NCBI GenBank assembly: GCA_964394085.1
Contig: CAYMWF010000016.1
Coordinates: 1-64,000 of the forward strand
Length of the DNA stretch: 64,000 bases
DNA from: CAYMWF01 sp964394085 [NCBI: uncultured Gemmatimonadota bacterium]
GTDB taxonomy: Bacteria > GCA-2686955 > CAYMWF01
Reading direction: 5' to 3'
Shown: in pieces, positions 17,992-28,400 of the stretch
How the letters are laid out: each line of letters opens with the position of its first letter
How positions within the stretch are numbered: the first letter of the stretch is position 1
Notes under the pieces: generated by a model
What the model was told of the DNA's origin: nothing
Databases searched by the model: none
What the model saw: the letters and a program-made list of their open reading frames with translations, nothing else
Made by a program: the position numbers and the translations under genes

Positions 17992-19029
17992 ATGAACCAC
18001 AATTTTTCACTAGAACCAGATACCGAAGGGATGCTTGAGAATGTCTATTCATTACCTTCGCAATTCGGGATGAAGAAGTTTGATTTTCTTAATAGGGTTG
18101 ACCGGGAGTTCGACACGGTTTTAATCGGAGGGATGGGCGGCTCCGCTATTGCAGGTAGATTTGCTGCTTCCTGTTTCGATTCACTTTCAGATCTCGAAAT
18201 CAGACCGCGTAATATCAGAATTGTCAGCGATTATGTGATACCGGCGAAACTTCTGGATAGTCGGACGATTGTGATTCTAGTAAGCTATTCCGGCAACACC
18301 GAAGAGGTTCTTGAATTAGCCGGGCTTGTTGAAAACAGCCCTGCTTATTGCTGCGCCGTCACAACAGGTGGCAAGCTGGGTGACATACTTCAAGATAAAG
18401 CACTATTTATCTCGGCCGGCTTACCGCCCCGGGCAGCCTTGGGGTATATCTTCTCAGGGGTCTGGTCACTGCTTGGGACTATCCTCAATCGTAACGAAGA
18501 ATCCTCCTGCGAACTGGAAGCGATAAAATCTTGTCTCCGAGCAATTAGCGACGAGCAGCGAGAATTAGGATTTAGTGCAAATAATCCACTGGTTGAATTT
18601 GCGGGACGGATGATTGATGGGATCCCTGTCGTTTACGCACCGGGCAGTATCTATAACGTTGCGGCTTATAGGTGGAAGTGTCAATTCAACGAAAACGCGA
18701 AGCACCCCTGCTTCCACTCTGTATTTCCGGAGTGGAATCATAATGAGATCGAAGGATGGGGCAACTCGAAGTTCGGGTTGAAACCGATATTTCTCAGAGA
18801 TTATCATGAGCATCCACGTAACCGTAACCGGATCGAAATTATAGACTCGATATTCTCAGATGACGGAAGTAAACCGGAACATGTTCAAACCCGGGAGGGG
18901 TCATTCATAGAGCGTCTTTTTTCAATGGCTTACATTGGAGACCTCGCCTCTGTATACCTGGCTCTTCTAAAAGAAGTGAATCCCACATCAATCGAAAGAA
19001 TCGCCAGATTAAAGAAAGACCTGAGCTGA
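17992..19029 (+). CDS. bifunctional phosphoglucose/phosphomannose isomerase
   Basis: The 345-residue protein has a SIS domain with GGMGGSAIAGRF and VSYSGNTEEVLE. The C-terminal part has NENAKHPCF and PEWNHNEIEGW, features of the archaeal/bacterial dual-specificity PGI/PMI family rather than classical PGI. It interconverts glucose-6-P or mannose-6-P with fructose-6-P, linking glycogen breakdown, glycolysis and mannose-containing surface sugars. A GAGGGA ribosome site precedes the ATG. The 115-base gap after enzyme I holds no clear terminator, so it may still belong to the cluster. Confidence 0.9.
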   Translation: MNHNFSLEPDTEGMLENVYSLPSQFGMKKFDFLNRVDREFDTVLIGGMGGSAIAGRFAASCFDSLSDLEIRPRNIRIVSDYVIPAKLLDSRTIVILVSYSGNTEEVLELAGLVENSPAYCCAVTTGGKLGDILQDKALFISAGLPPRAALGYIFSGVWSLLGTILNRNEESSCELEAIKSCLRAISDEQRELGFSANNPLVEFAGRMIDGIPVVYAPGSIYNVAAYRWKCQFNENAKHPCFHSVFPEWNHNEIEGWGNSKFGLKPIFLRDYHEHPRNRNRIEIIDSIFSDDGSKPEHVQTREGSFIERLFSMAYIGDLASVYLALLKEVNPTSIERIARLKKDLS

Positions 19030-19149
19030 AGGTGGAGCAAGCCTTCAGTCACATCGCTGTGACCGGTTTTCCAGCCATTTCAGGTCGAGACAATACGAAA
19101 CGAAAATGCTCAGTTATCAAGAAGGAAATTTTTATTAGGAGGAGACAGA

Positions 19150-20322
19150 ATGGCTTCAGATAAGCATCTATTTACTTCTGAATCAGTAACCGAGGGTCAT
19201 CCCGATAAAGTAGCGGACCAGATATCGGATGCAATTCTCGATGGTCTCATCGCAAAGGATAAAAACTGCAGGGTAGCCTGCGAGACTCTCGTAACAACGG
19301 GGCTCGCCTTTGTCGCGGGTGAAATAACCACGAATGCTTATGTTGATATCCCGAGGATTATCAGACAAGTCATCCAGGATGTCGGTTACAATGATTCTTC
19401 TTTCGGTTTCGATTCACAGACTTGTGCCGTAATCACGAGTATTGATGAACAATCTCCAGATATTGCACAGGGTGTAACGGAAGGATTAGGGCTGGATACC
19501 GATCAGGGAGCAGGTGATCAGGGGATCATGTTTGGATATGCCAGCAACGAAACACCCGAATTGATGCCGATGCCCATTCAAATTGCGCACAGGCTTGTTA
19601 AACGACTGGCAGATGTCCGGAAGAATAATATCCTTGACTTTGTCAGGCCGGACGGCAAAGCCCAGGTGACTATTGAATACAACAACGGATTACCGGTGCG
19701 GATTGATACAATTGTGTTGTCAACCCAGCATTCAGCTGACGTCGCTTATGAGGATCTCAAGGGCTCTATTATTGAGGAAGTCATACGTCCCGTGATTCCG
19801 GACACCTTCTGGAAACCGGATGAAATAGAGTTCCATATCAATCCAACCGGCTCGTTTATTCTAGGTGGACCCAAAGCTGATTGCGGTGTCACGGGGCGAA
19901 AGATAATTGTTGATACCTACGGGGGAGTAGGTAGCCACGGTGGAGGGGCGTTTTCCGGAAAAGACCCTTCGAAAGTTGATCGGTCAGCTTCTTATGCAGC
20001 CCGATACCTGGCTAAAAATATAGTTGCGTCGGGTTTAGCTGCCAAATGTGAAATCCAGCTTGGTTATGCAATCGGTCGCGCTCAACCGGTTTCTATCATG
20101 GTGAATACTTTCGACACAGGGAAATTCCCGGATGAAAAATTCTCCAGCATCCTTAAATCCGGACAGTTATTTGATCTCAGACCGAAAGCGATTATTAAAA
20201 ATCTAGAGCTGCTTAATCCTATTTATCGAAAAACCGCCGTATACGGTCACTTCGGTAGAGAAGAACCTGAATTCACATGGGAACGGACGGATCTAGTTGA
20301 ACGGCTCAAGGAATTGATTTAA
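19150..20322 (+). CDS. metK: S-adenosylmethionine synthase
   Basis: The 390-residue enzyme has the family motifs [16 protein letters not shown] (N-terminus), [12 protein letters not shown] (methionine-binding segment) and [16 protein letters not shown] (P-loop-like motif). It makes S-adenosylmethionine from methionine and ATP. An AGGAGG ribosome site precedes the ATG. The 120-base gap upstream holds two short hairpins (GAAGG/CCTTC near 19028-19043 and GTCAC/GTGAC near 19050-19065); I do not recognise a known SAM riboswitch there. The stop abuts the TTG start of the dehydratase subunit. Confidence 0.97.
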   Translation: MASDKHLFTSESVTEGHPDKVADQISDAILDGLIAKDKNCRVACETLVTTGLAFVAGEITTNAYVDIPRIIRQVIQDVGYNDSSFGFDSQTCAVITSIDEQSPDIAQGVTEGLGLDTDQGAGDQGIMFGYASNETPELMPMPIQIAHRLVKRLADVRKNNILDFVRPDGKAQVTIEYNNGLPVRIDTIVLSTQHSADVAYEDLKGSIIEEVIRPVIPDTFWKPDEIEFHINPTGSFILGGPKADCGVTGRKIIVDTYGGVGSHGGGAFSGKDPSKVDRSASYAARYLAKNIVASGLAAKCEIQLGYAIGRAQPVSIMVNTFDTGKFPDEKFSSILKSGQLFDLRPKAIIKNLELLNPIYRKTAVYGHFGREEPEFTWERTDLVERLKELI

Positions 20323-21405
20323 TTGAGTAGATCCGGCTATATCCGGACAGTCCTTTCCAAGGGTATCCCGTTGCTTGGTGTGTTTCCCGCCGTATCACCC
20401 CGGGAGGTTATCCGGGCGGCGGGAATGCACCCGGTCGAAATCTGGGATCCTCCTCGACTGGTTGATCTTTCCGCTCGGCATGTGCCTGCATTTACTTGTT
20501 CCATTGCATCAACCGCCCTATCATTCATTTATTCAGAACCAGCTGAGCTTTGTACGGGCTTTCTTTTCCCTCATACATGTGATTCCCTCCAGAATGTCTC
20601 CTCCATCGTATCAGATTTTGTGAAGAATGATCAGTCGTGTCTACATTTCTACAATCCGAAACATTCCGATCAGAAGATTGCGCGAAAATTCTACCAGGCC
20701 CAGCTTGAGAAACTGGGTGATAGATTATCTGCAATCACAGGTGCGGACTGGAGGCAGGAATTACCCACTGTGATCGCAAGAGAATTCGCCGTTGAGAAAC
20801 TGATGCTCGAATTGCTTGATTTTCGTGCGCAAGGTCGGATTAAATCGTCGAATGTTGAATTCTTTGAGATACTGCGGTGTATAGAGTACATGACTCTTTC
20901 GGATTATTCAGCACTACTGGAGGAATTCATCGAGAAAAGAAAAAGCGATGCGCCTTCGGAAGGGCTCGGCATACTGCTTTCCGGAGTCCTTCCTGCTCCT
21001 GAAGGATTGCCTGCACTTCTTGACAGACTCGGGCTCTCCGTGGTCGCCGATGATCTCTTAGGTGTATCACGTCGAATCGGTCCACAATCGATCGATTCAA
21101 ATATCCCGCCCCTGGAGTATTTATCAAGGAAGTATTTCAATCTCCCACCATGTCCGACAAGAGGTGGAGCATTGACAGGTAGGATATCTCATATCTTGAA
21201 AACCATCGATCACACTGGTGCTGATGGGGTGGTTTTCGTTGAAATGCAGATGTGCGAACCGGAGCAGTTCGATCTCCCATTGATTGAGGAAGCTTTGAAA
21301 CTGAAGGATATACCTTCGCTCAGAATTGAAGTTGGATTGAATTCGAAACTTTCGGGTCAGCATGTCACCAGGATAGAAGCCTTCAAAGAATTGGTTTCAG
21401 GATAG
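20323..21405 (+). CDS. 2-hydroxyacyl-CoA dehydratase family protein (HgdB-like subunit)
   Basis: The 360-residue protein belongs to the BcrC/BadD/HgdB family, recognised from LLGVFPAVSPREVIRAAGMHPVE, FLFPHTCDSLQ and VEMQMCEPEQFDLPLIEEAL. The Cys residues in these segments are candidate [4Fe-4S] ligands. Family members are the catalytic halves of radical dehydratases and reductases acting on acyl-CoAs, and need an ATP-driven activator (HgdC/FldI type), which I do not see in the window. TTG 20323 starts directly after the metK stop, with AAGGAA about 9 bases upstream. The substrate cannot be inferred. Many genomes carry uncharacterised pairs of this type. Confidence 0.8.
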   Translation: MSRSGYIRTVLSKGIPLLGVFPAVSPREVIRAAGMHPVEIWDPPRLVDLSARHVPAFTCSIASTALSFIYSEPAELCTGFLFPHTCDSLQNVSSIVSDFVKNDQSCLHFYNPKHSDQKIARKFYQAQLEKLGDRLSAITGADWRQELPTVIAREFAVEKLMLELLDFRAQGRIKSSNVEFFEILRCIEYMTLSDYSALLEEFIEKRKSDAPSEGLGILLSGVLPAPEGLPALLDRLGLSVVADDLLGVSRRIGPQSIDSNIPPLEYLSRKYFNLPPCPTRGGALTGRISHILKTIDHTGADGVVFVEMQMCEPEQFDLPLIEEALKLKDIPSLRIEVGLNSKLSGQHVTRIEAFKELVSG

Positions 21406-21409
21406 ACTA

Positions 21410-22744
21410 TTGAACAAATTACGCTTTCGTTTTATGAAGGACATCGGAGCGCCGGTTCTGTTTTCTATTTCAGAACGAAAGAAAAAGCTGGCTAGAAGAA
21501 AGAAGCTACGTACACGAAGCCCGGAATCCTGGGCCAGCCCACCGCTGAAAAGTGCGGGCGAGCTAAAAAGGATTATGACACGCCATTACTTTCTTTCGCG
21601 GTACACGGGCGGGAATATGCCGGTTGCATGGGTTACAAGCGGCGCACCGGTTGAGTTGCTCCGGCCTTTCGGGTTTTATACCGTATATCCGGAAAACCAT
21701 GGAGCGATATGCGGCGCACGGCATATGGGACAAACCATGTGTGAAGATGCTGAATCCAGAGGGTTCCATCAAGATTTATGCTCTTACGCTAAAATTGATA
21801 TCTCGCACTCATACACAGGCGACACACCTGTAGGTGTTTTACCGAAGCCGGATCTGCTTTTCATCTCGAACAATATTTGTCAGACCGTTCTGCTGTGGTT
21901 CCGGGTTTTGGCTCATCGGTATCGTATTCCAATCCTGGTATTCGACACGCCATATATTCACGAGAAAATAGATTCATCTGATGAAGACTACATGGTTAAG
22001 CAGCTTGAGGGATTTATCCCGATCCTTGAAGAACTGTCCGGTAAATCTTTCGATATGAGCGCAACAATTGATGTCATGTCTCGCGCGCGAGATGCTTCGG
22101 AAATGTGGGGGAAAGCCCTGGACTACATGCAGTTTCGGCCGTCTCCCATGACAGTATTTGACGCGTTTGTACATTTAGCCCCTGTTGTGAGTTTAAGAGG
22201 ATTAGAGGTTGCAAATAAATACTATGAAATGTTGACGTCCGAACTGGAATGGAGAACTATCGAATCGATAGGAGCGATAAAACCCGAACGATTCAGATTG
22301 ATTTGGGATAATATCGCAGTCTGGTTCCTCCTTAGAGATTACGCGTCGATGTTCGGACGGAAGGGCTGTACCTTTGTTGCATCAACATACACCAGTGCCT
22401 GGGCGGAAACTGCTCGGATGATCGATCCCGACAAGCCTTTCATATCAATGGCGAGAACTTACTCGGGCGTGGTACTCAACAGGTCTCTGGGATATCGGCT
22501 GGAACTTATGCGTGACATGGTTCGGGACTTTAAAATCGATGGTATTTTGTTCCATTCAGCACGAAGCTGTAAACCATACTCAATCGGCCAGTATGATCTC
22601 AGAAGACTGTTCCTGGAACTGGATGGGATTCCCGGTGTTATCGTTGATGCGGACATGACGGATCCCCGCTGCTATTCCAGAGCTCAGGCTGAAACCCGCA
22701 TTGACGCCTTTATTGAAAACCTCGAAGATTCCAGAGTACATTGA
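21410..22744 (+). CDS. 2-hydroxyacyl-CoA dehydratase family protein (second subunit)
   Basis: The 444-residue protein is a second BcrC/BadD/HgdB-like subunit. Visible features are PVAWVTSGAPVELLRPFG, the Cys-containing ICGARHMGQTMCED and DLCSYAKIDI, and the C-terminal ILFHSARSCKPYSIGQ and DADMTDPRCY. Together with the preceding gene it forms the usual heterodimer, with an iron-sulfur cluster in each half. The start is TTG 21410 or ATG 21434 (8 residues later). A basic N-terminal segment (RKKKLARRKKLRT) precedes the family domain. The gene ends 9 bases from the convergent lptG stop. No activator gene is adjacent, so the enzyme may use one encoded elsewhere. Confidence 0.8.
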   Translation: MNKLRFRFMKDIGAPVLFSISERKKKLARRKKLRTRSPESWASPPLKSAGELKRIMTRHYFLSRYTGGNMPVAWVTSGAPVELLRPFGFYTVYPENHGAICGARHMGQTMCEDAESRGFHQDLCSYAKIDISHSYTGDTPVGVLPKPDLLFISNNICQTVLLWFRVLAHRYRIPILVFDTPYIHEKIDSSDEDYMVKQLEGFIPILEELSGKSFDMSATIDVMSRARDASEMWGKALDYMQFRPSPMTVFDAFVHLAPVVSLRGLEVANKYYEMLTSELEWRTIESIGAIKPERFRLIWDNIAVWFLLRDYASMFGRKGCTFVASTYTSAWAETARMIDPDKPFISMARTYSGVVLNRSLGYRLELMRDMVRDFKIDGILFHSARSCKPYSIGQYDLRRLFLELDGIPGVIVDADMTDPRCYSRAQAETRIDAFIENLEDSRVH

Positions 22745-22752
22745 CTATTCGG

Positions 22753-23835
22753 TTATTTTCGATTTTCCCTCAAAATAAACAATCCGCCAGCGAAGAAAAA
22801 GGCCAGATTCGTCCCCCAGGCTGCGGTTAGAGGTGTAATCCGTCCTGTATACCCCAGCGTCTGGAGAAACCTTACAAACGCGAAGAAAATAAAACAAATC
22901 AGAATAGATATGATGAATCCCATCCAACTGCCGCTTTTTCTATAGGATGCGGAGAGTGGGGCTCCGAGAAAAATCATTATGAAATTGGAGAAGGGAAAAG
23001 CAAATCGAATATAGTAGTCAACCTTTTCTTTGACTGCAGGGCGACCAAGACGTGCCAGTTTCGACATATGATCTGCCAGTTCCGATATGGACATCTCGTC
23101 TCTGGCCCTGGAGGGTTTTCCGAGATCTTCAGGTGTGACATTCAATTTTGGGAAAGTTTTTTCTTCGAACTCATAGTATTCCTCACCCTCATCTGAAATG
23201 ACGCGGTGGTAACCGTTTGATAGTAACCATTCTCCATCCTGCCATAATGCCTTATCTGCGATAATAATCTCGCTGAGTTTTCCATCGACAATCCGCATGA
23301 CTTCCAGCATCGTAAGTTTTTTCTTACGTCCATCAAAGTGGGAAGCCCAGTAAAAAAGATTGTTATCCCCAATGAAGCTGAAACTGTTTCTGTTAAGCAG
23401 GTCGATTGGTTGCTTTCCAATTATCTTCTCTTCTTCTATCTGTTTGGCAATCCTGTTCATTTGGGGTACCAATTCTCCAGTCATCCATATCATCAGGGCG
23501 CTCAGGATCAAACCGAAGACAAACACGGGTAATAGGATTCTGAGGAGTGATTTCCCTGAGACTTTCATGGAAATCAACTCGAAGTGCTTGGCCATAGTAC
23601 CTAGTGAAAAGAAACATGATATGAGGAGAGCAACAGGAAGAACGAGAGTGATGATATAAGGGAGTTGGTAGAAATAAAAGGCTAAGAGAATCCCCATACT
23701 GGCATCTCTGTCAATAAATTTATCCATTTTGTCGAAAATATCAACGATAAGAAATATCGCAACGAACGCGAATTCGGAAAAAATCACGATTTTTATATAC
23801 CTGGATAAAATATATCTATCGAGAATCGACACCAT
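22753..23835 (-). CDS. lptG: LPS export permease LptG (YjgP/YjgQ family)
   Basis: The 360-residue permease starts MVSILDRYILSRYIKIVIF. It has three N-terminal membrane helices, a periplasmic jellyroll (about 130-250) and three C-terminal helices (about 265-355) typical of the YjgP/YjgQ family. With LptF and LptB it extracts LPS from the inner membrane. It lies 18 bases downstream of lptF on the same strand and is surely co-transcribed. I assign G rather than F because it is the shorter, second gene of the pair, as in most genomes; the two could be swapped. Confidence 0.88.
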   Translation of the reverse strand: MVSILDRYILSRYIKIVIFSEFAFVAIFLIVDIFDKMDKFIDRDASMGILLAFYFYQLPYIITLVLPVALLISCFFSLGTMAKHFELISMKVSGKSLLRILLPVFVFGLILSALMIWMTGELVPQMNRIAKQIEEEKIIGKQPIDLLNRNSFSFIGDNNLFYWASHFDGRKKKLTMLEVMRIVDGKLSEIIIADKALWQDGEWLLSNGYHRVISDEGEEYYEFEEKTFPKLNVTPEDLGKPSRARDEMSISELADHMSKLARLGRPAVKEKVDYYIRFAFPFSNFIMIFLGAPLSASYRKSGSWMGFIISILICFIFFAFVRFLQTLGYTGRITPLTAAWGTNLAFFFAGGLFILRENRK

Positions 23836-23853
23836 CTGTTCTCTTTCTCTTTC

Positions 23854-25086
23854 TCATCCCGTCTTTGACGTTCGTGTCGACCTGTAGAAGAGGCTTATTC
23901 CGATTATCGTCAGCACAATGTTGGGGATCCACATCGCCAACCAGGGCTGCACCATCCCCCTGTCAGCCAGATCTTCACCGCCGATCAGGCAAGCCCAGTA
24001 GAAGATATAAACAAATAAGCTGAGGATGATTCCAATAGCGTTTTTCCGATGCTGCCCCAAAGATCCTAGAGGTATTCCTATCAGCACAAAAGGAAGGCAA
24101 GCAATAGAAATCGCGATTTTTTTGTGCAACTCGACTTTATACTTGTTAATGTGTTTCAGCGCGGAAGCCATACGTGCTTCGAATTTTTCTGTTCGCGGCT
24201 TTACTGCTTCGGAGTTGTCCTTTTCAATAGAAATTTCTTCAGAAATCAGCTCTGCTATTTTTGTTTCGATTTCGGACAATTGCTTTTCTTTTTCAGCCAC
24301 TTTGCTCAGGAGCATGGCAAAACTCATCTCTCGATCGCCGCGGACATCCCTATCGTGTCGTTCTAATTCGGAATCGATATCCAATAACTTTTCAAGAACG
24401 CCGAACCGGCCGAGTCTTGATGATTTGGGTTGTTCATTTTCGAATTCCAGGACTTCTCCATCTTCCAGACGAAGCGTAATGACAGAACCGCCTTCGGATG
24501 AAATTATCCAGCCCCGAGGAGCAACAACGGTTCGCGGTAATCCTCTTTTTTGAAAATCTGTGATCAGGATATCGCTTATTTCCGATGTGCGGTGATCGAC
24601 CTCGCCGATGTAGATTCGTAATCCCTTGAAATCATTGATGAAAACGCGCTCCCTGATTTCAAGAGCGGGTTTCTTTCGCATTATATCCGACATGAGGCTT
24701 TTCATCTGATGGTTCGTTTCCGGCAGTACCCGATCCTGGAAATAAAGAAGCCCCATTGATAAGATTAGACTTACAAGTAAAACAGGCACACTCAGACGAA
24801 AAGGGCTGATACCATTCGCTTTCAAAGCAACCAGTTCAGAATCATTGCCGAACCTGCTGAAAGCAAGCACCGAAGAAAAGAGCACCGCCATGGGAATTGC
24901 GAGCACTATTATGAAGGGAAGCATAAGGATAAACAGCTCAAGCACCGCCAGCACTGGAACTCCTTTTTCAACCAGCATCTTCATCATGATTAGAATGTGG
25001 TTGAAAAGCATGATTACTGTTATCACCAGGGTCCAGAATACAAAGGGAGAAAGATGCTCTTTTAGGATATATCGATCGAGAATCAT
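23854..25086 (-). CDS. lptF: LPS export permease LptF (YjgP/YjgQ family)
   Basis: The 410-residue permease starts MILDRYILKEHLSPFVFWTL. It has N-terminal helices, with VLAIPMAVLFSSVLAFSRFG and the family segment LVALKANGISPFRL. A large periplasmic domain contains a charged, coiled-coil-like stretch (about 225-300, SKVAEKEKQLSEIETKIAEL), and three C-terminal helices follow. The coiled-coil insert makes it longer than E. coli LptF (366). It is the first gene of the lptF-lptG operon, divergent from sprA, with GGAAGGA as ribosome site. Its partners LptB, LptA and LptC lie at 8-10.5 kb. Confidence 0.88.
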   Translation of the reverse strand: MILDRYILKEHLSPFVFWTLVITVIMLFNHILIMMKMLVEKGVPVLAVLELFILMLPFIIVLAIPMAVLFSSVLAFSRFGNDSELVALKANGISPFRLSVPVLLVSLILSMGLLYFQDRVLPETNHQMKSLMSDIMRKKPALEIRERVFINDFKGLRIYIGEVDHRTSEISDILITDFQKRGLPRTVVAPRGWIISSEGGSVITLRLEDGEVLEFENEQPKSSRLGRFGVLEKLLDIDSELERHDRDVRGDREMSFAMLLSKVAEKEKQLSEIETKIAELISEEISIEKDNSEAVKPRTEKFEARMASALKHINKYKVELHKKIAISIACLPFVLIGIPLGSLGQHRKNAIGIILSLFVYIFYWACLIGGEDLADRGMVQPWLAMWIPNIVLTIIGISLFYRSTRTSKTG

Positions 25087-25315
25087 CGATGGAAATCCTT
25101 CCTACCTGTTTGGACGAAGTATACCCATTCTGGATTCCGGCTTCAACAGTCAAGCAATAGGCGTCTATGTGAACAATTGAACATGACAGGCTGGAAAAGA
25201 AAGGAACTGATCCCGAACTACACAGAACCCAAATACAGACATCGGTAAGATTTACGTACGCTCGAGCGTGTTTGTCTCCCGCCCGGTACTTATTGGGATT
25301 TGTCTATTTTACAGC

Positions 25316-25343
25316 TTGACATGTCCTCTATAGGTTCGATAAC
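25316..25343 (+). promoter_or_regulatory. candidate promoter for sprA
   Basis: A perfect TTGACA (25316-25321) is followed after 16 bases by GATAAC (25338-25343), a four-of-six -10 match. Transcription would start about 95 bases before the sprA ATG. Confidence 0.4.
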
Positions 25344-25385
25344 AATTATACAAGCTTAATGATCACCCGAATATACTTGGAGGTG

Positions 25386-25408
25386 GTTCGGGAACAGATT
25401 GTTCGGGA
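25386..25408 (+). repeat. direct repeat GTTCGGGA upstream of sprA
   Basis: GTTCGGGA occurs at 25386-25393 and 25401-25408, a 15-base period, between the promoter candidate and the sprA start. It could be a tandem regulator site in the leader; chance is also possible. Confidence 0.25.
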
Positions 25409-25443
25409 TAGTAACGTTGGTCGTCAGAACGTAGCCGGACAAC

Positions 25444-28400
25444 ATGTGCCCGACAATTAGACATATCCTCCTGTTAGCTGTTTTGGTCATGCCGTTGAAG
25501 AATGGGTGGTCTCAGGTTGATTATTCCCTTTCCCTTTCTTCGGAATCCTTTTTTTATAGAAGTTTATACTCTCTGGGCGCTGAACCGACGGATACCGATC
25601 CATGGGATTTGATTTCCCGTGTCAGAGTGCGGAAAATCTCGTTCATGCAACCTGGTTTGATTGTGCGGCGGAGTGAAGAAATGAAAGGGACGGAGCTTGT
25701 TGGAGCCAGGTATCTTGATTTCTCTTCGTATACTTCAGTGCTGCTCAGGGAGAATCGCGAAAAAAGATGGAGCGAAGCGGTCAGCTCTAACCTGGAATCT
25801 TCCGGTAAAAGGACGCTGGGGGAGGGGGAAGGCCTAGTTCCTGACATTTCCCTGCCGGTTCGCTTGCCGGGAAAGTTAACCCGGGCAATAGGAGAAGGCG
25901 GGAACCTCCGGGTAACCGGCTATCAGAGAATAAGCCTGGGAGGATCATCGTCATATACTGTAGATGCACCCGTCACCGATTGGAATAGAAATTCGAAATT
26001 TCCCAGTATAACGATGGATCAGGAATTGCTTCTGAATCTAAAGGGAACAGTTGGTGAGAAAGTTCATATCGATGTAAAGCATAACTCTGCACTAGAAAGC
26101 TCACGGCAGAATCAAATTAGGATTAGCTATACCGGTGATGAAGATGAGGTTATTCAGTCCTTGATTGCGGGCGATACAGAACTTTCCCTGCCATCATCGC
26201 AGTTTGTTGGAATTTCAACATCACACAAAGGGCTTTTCGGGATCAAAGCTGAAGGTCAGATCGGGAATCTCAAATTGACTATGATTGCCTCAAAAGAGAA
26301 GGGTCATTCGGAGAAAGGAAATTATCTAGGTCAGGCATCCCTGCAGGAAAGTGAGACTTATGATATCGAATATATGCACAACAAATTCTTCGGTCTCGAG
26401 CTTCAAGAAATTAATGACACCTTGAGTGTTGTTACCGGAACCCCGTCACCAATAGTCGAGCTGAGGGTGTATAGAGATAACCGGGATTATTATACTTACC
26501 AGGAAACAGGTGCCATTTCTGCACATTACTACTTCGATAACGAAGGTACTGCACTTGCGGACTCAGGGAAATGCGTCCTGCTAACCGATCAGGTGGACTA
26601 TAATTACGATCCGGGAACCGGATTGATCCAGCTTTCCAGGTCATTCCTACTCCAGGATCATCACATCCTGGCGGTTTACTACAAAACTGAAGACGGGGTG
26701 GAAGTCGGTGACATTTCAGGTGTCCCTTTAATGCTTAAAGTGATACATGAAGAACAGCCCAGACCCGGCGATCCCACATGGTATTACGAAAAAAGAAACA
26801 AGTACTCTCTTGGTGTCGGCCCGATTAGTGAAGATGGATTCAGGATGACGATCGAAAAAATCAATAATACTGCAGGAGAGGAGGAAACTTCACCCGTTGA
26901 TAATTCGGGACGTTCTTTCCTTGAGATTTTCGGTCTGGATGATAACCGTGACGGACGGTTGGATATCTCTGCACAAAATCAGTACTTTTTTGATACCGGA
27001 ATCCTGACTCTTCCAGATGTGGATGGTGTTTTTGCTCATACCGGAATGCCGTTCCTCTCTGACTCTCTTCCAGAACAGAACCATGCGGTATATAACAAGG
27101 AATACAGCTACCTTCAACGTAACCTGGATGGCAAGTATGTGATAAAAGCGACGATCACGCGTATGGCGACAACCTTCTTCCTGGGTCATGCAGGCATTAT
27201 AGAAAACTCGGAAGTGGTTAAAGTAGATGGTCAAAAACTTGTCAGGAACAGGGACTATTTTATAGTCTACGATATAGGACAAGTTTCTTTTATGGAACCA
27301 CCTTCACCTACCGCGGTTGTTACAATCGATTACGAATATACCGGGCTTTTCGGACTCGCTCAGAAATCACTCCTCGGTTTAAGGTCAGACTTCAGCTTGG
27401 GCACATGGGGGAACCTTGGCTCGACTCTCCTTTTCGAGAGCCAGAGGACACTTGATGATCGGGTGAAAGTCGGAGAAGAAGCAGGCCGAATCCTTGTCGG
27501 AGATATCGATTTTAATGCGACCGGCAATCCCGGATTCTTAACCGCTGCCGTCGACGCCCTCCCACTTGTTGAAACAGACGCTCAATCAGTGCTGACCGTT
27601 TCAGGCGAGATTGCGGGGAGCCTGCCAGACCCCAATGTGAAACGATATGGCTATATCGATGACATGGAAAGTTCGCGCCTTTCATATCCTTTTCTTGGAA
27701 CCAGGCAGAACTGGATTCCCGGGAGTGTTCCGGAAGACATGTTCAATCCGGATACGGCTTACCTCCAGACGAGCACTGGAGAAATCAAGTGGTATAATCC
27801 CGACCCCGGAGGTAGTGAATCAGAAAAGAAATCTTCAATTTATTCTGATCTTTCAGCTAATGAAAGCAGAGAAAGCTTATCCATGATGAAGGTTCGATTC
27901 GAACCCGGTTTGGATGGTCAGAACTCTTTTGCATCGATTCAACAAGCCCTATCCCGATATAGTGTCGATTTCAGCCAGCGACGCTATTTGGACGTCTGGG
28001 TAAAAAAGAACAGCGGGAAAGATTGTATCCTTAATATCGATATCGGGCGTGTCTCGGAAGACAATATAAGAAAGAACCTGGAAGGTGCTTTCAAAGGTAG
28101 AGGAATTCTGGATACAGAAGATAGGAATCGGGATGGAAGCCTTCAGTACGATGAGGATACCGGGCTGGATACGCTTTTTACCGGAACTGCCGGAGATGAT
28201 GGAAATGATGATTTTTTTTATGAAGCAGGAGTATATTTCAAGGATGACAGTGGCGTAAACGGAACCGAGAGAAATAATCTCCTGGACAGTGAGGACATGG
28301 ATGCAGATGGATTGCTCGATACCAAAGAAGAATTCTATAGATTTGAAATTCAGTTAGAGCAGTCGGCATTTCTTATTGAATCCGGTTCTGGTGACTACCG

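Larger units (their letters stand above)
25087..25443. other. 357-base divergent intergenic region between lptF and sprA
   Basis: I see no gene here. The stretch must hold promoters for lptF (leftward) and sprA (rightward). The rightward promoter candidate and a pair of direct repeats are listed separately. No convincing leftward promoter stands out. Confidence 0.7.

Noticed and set aside
19028-19095. Possible SAM riboswitch in front of metK
   Set aside because: Two short hairpins exist, but I cannot find the conserved core of SAM-I, SAM-II or SAM-III, so no riboswitch is called.
24026-24553. A 175-codon + strand frame inside lptF
   Set aside because: It is antisense to the coding periplasmic domain of lptF, low in complexity (Ser-rich) and has no ribosome site.
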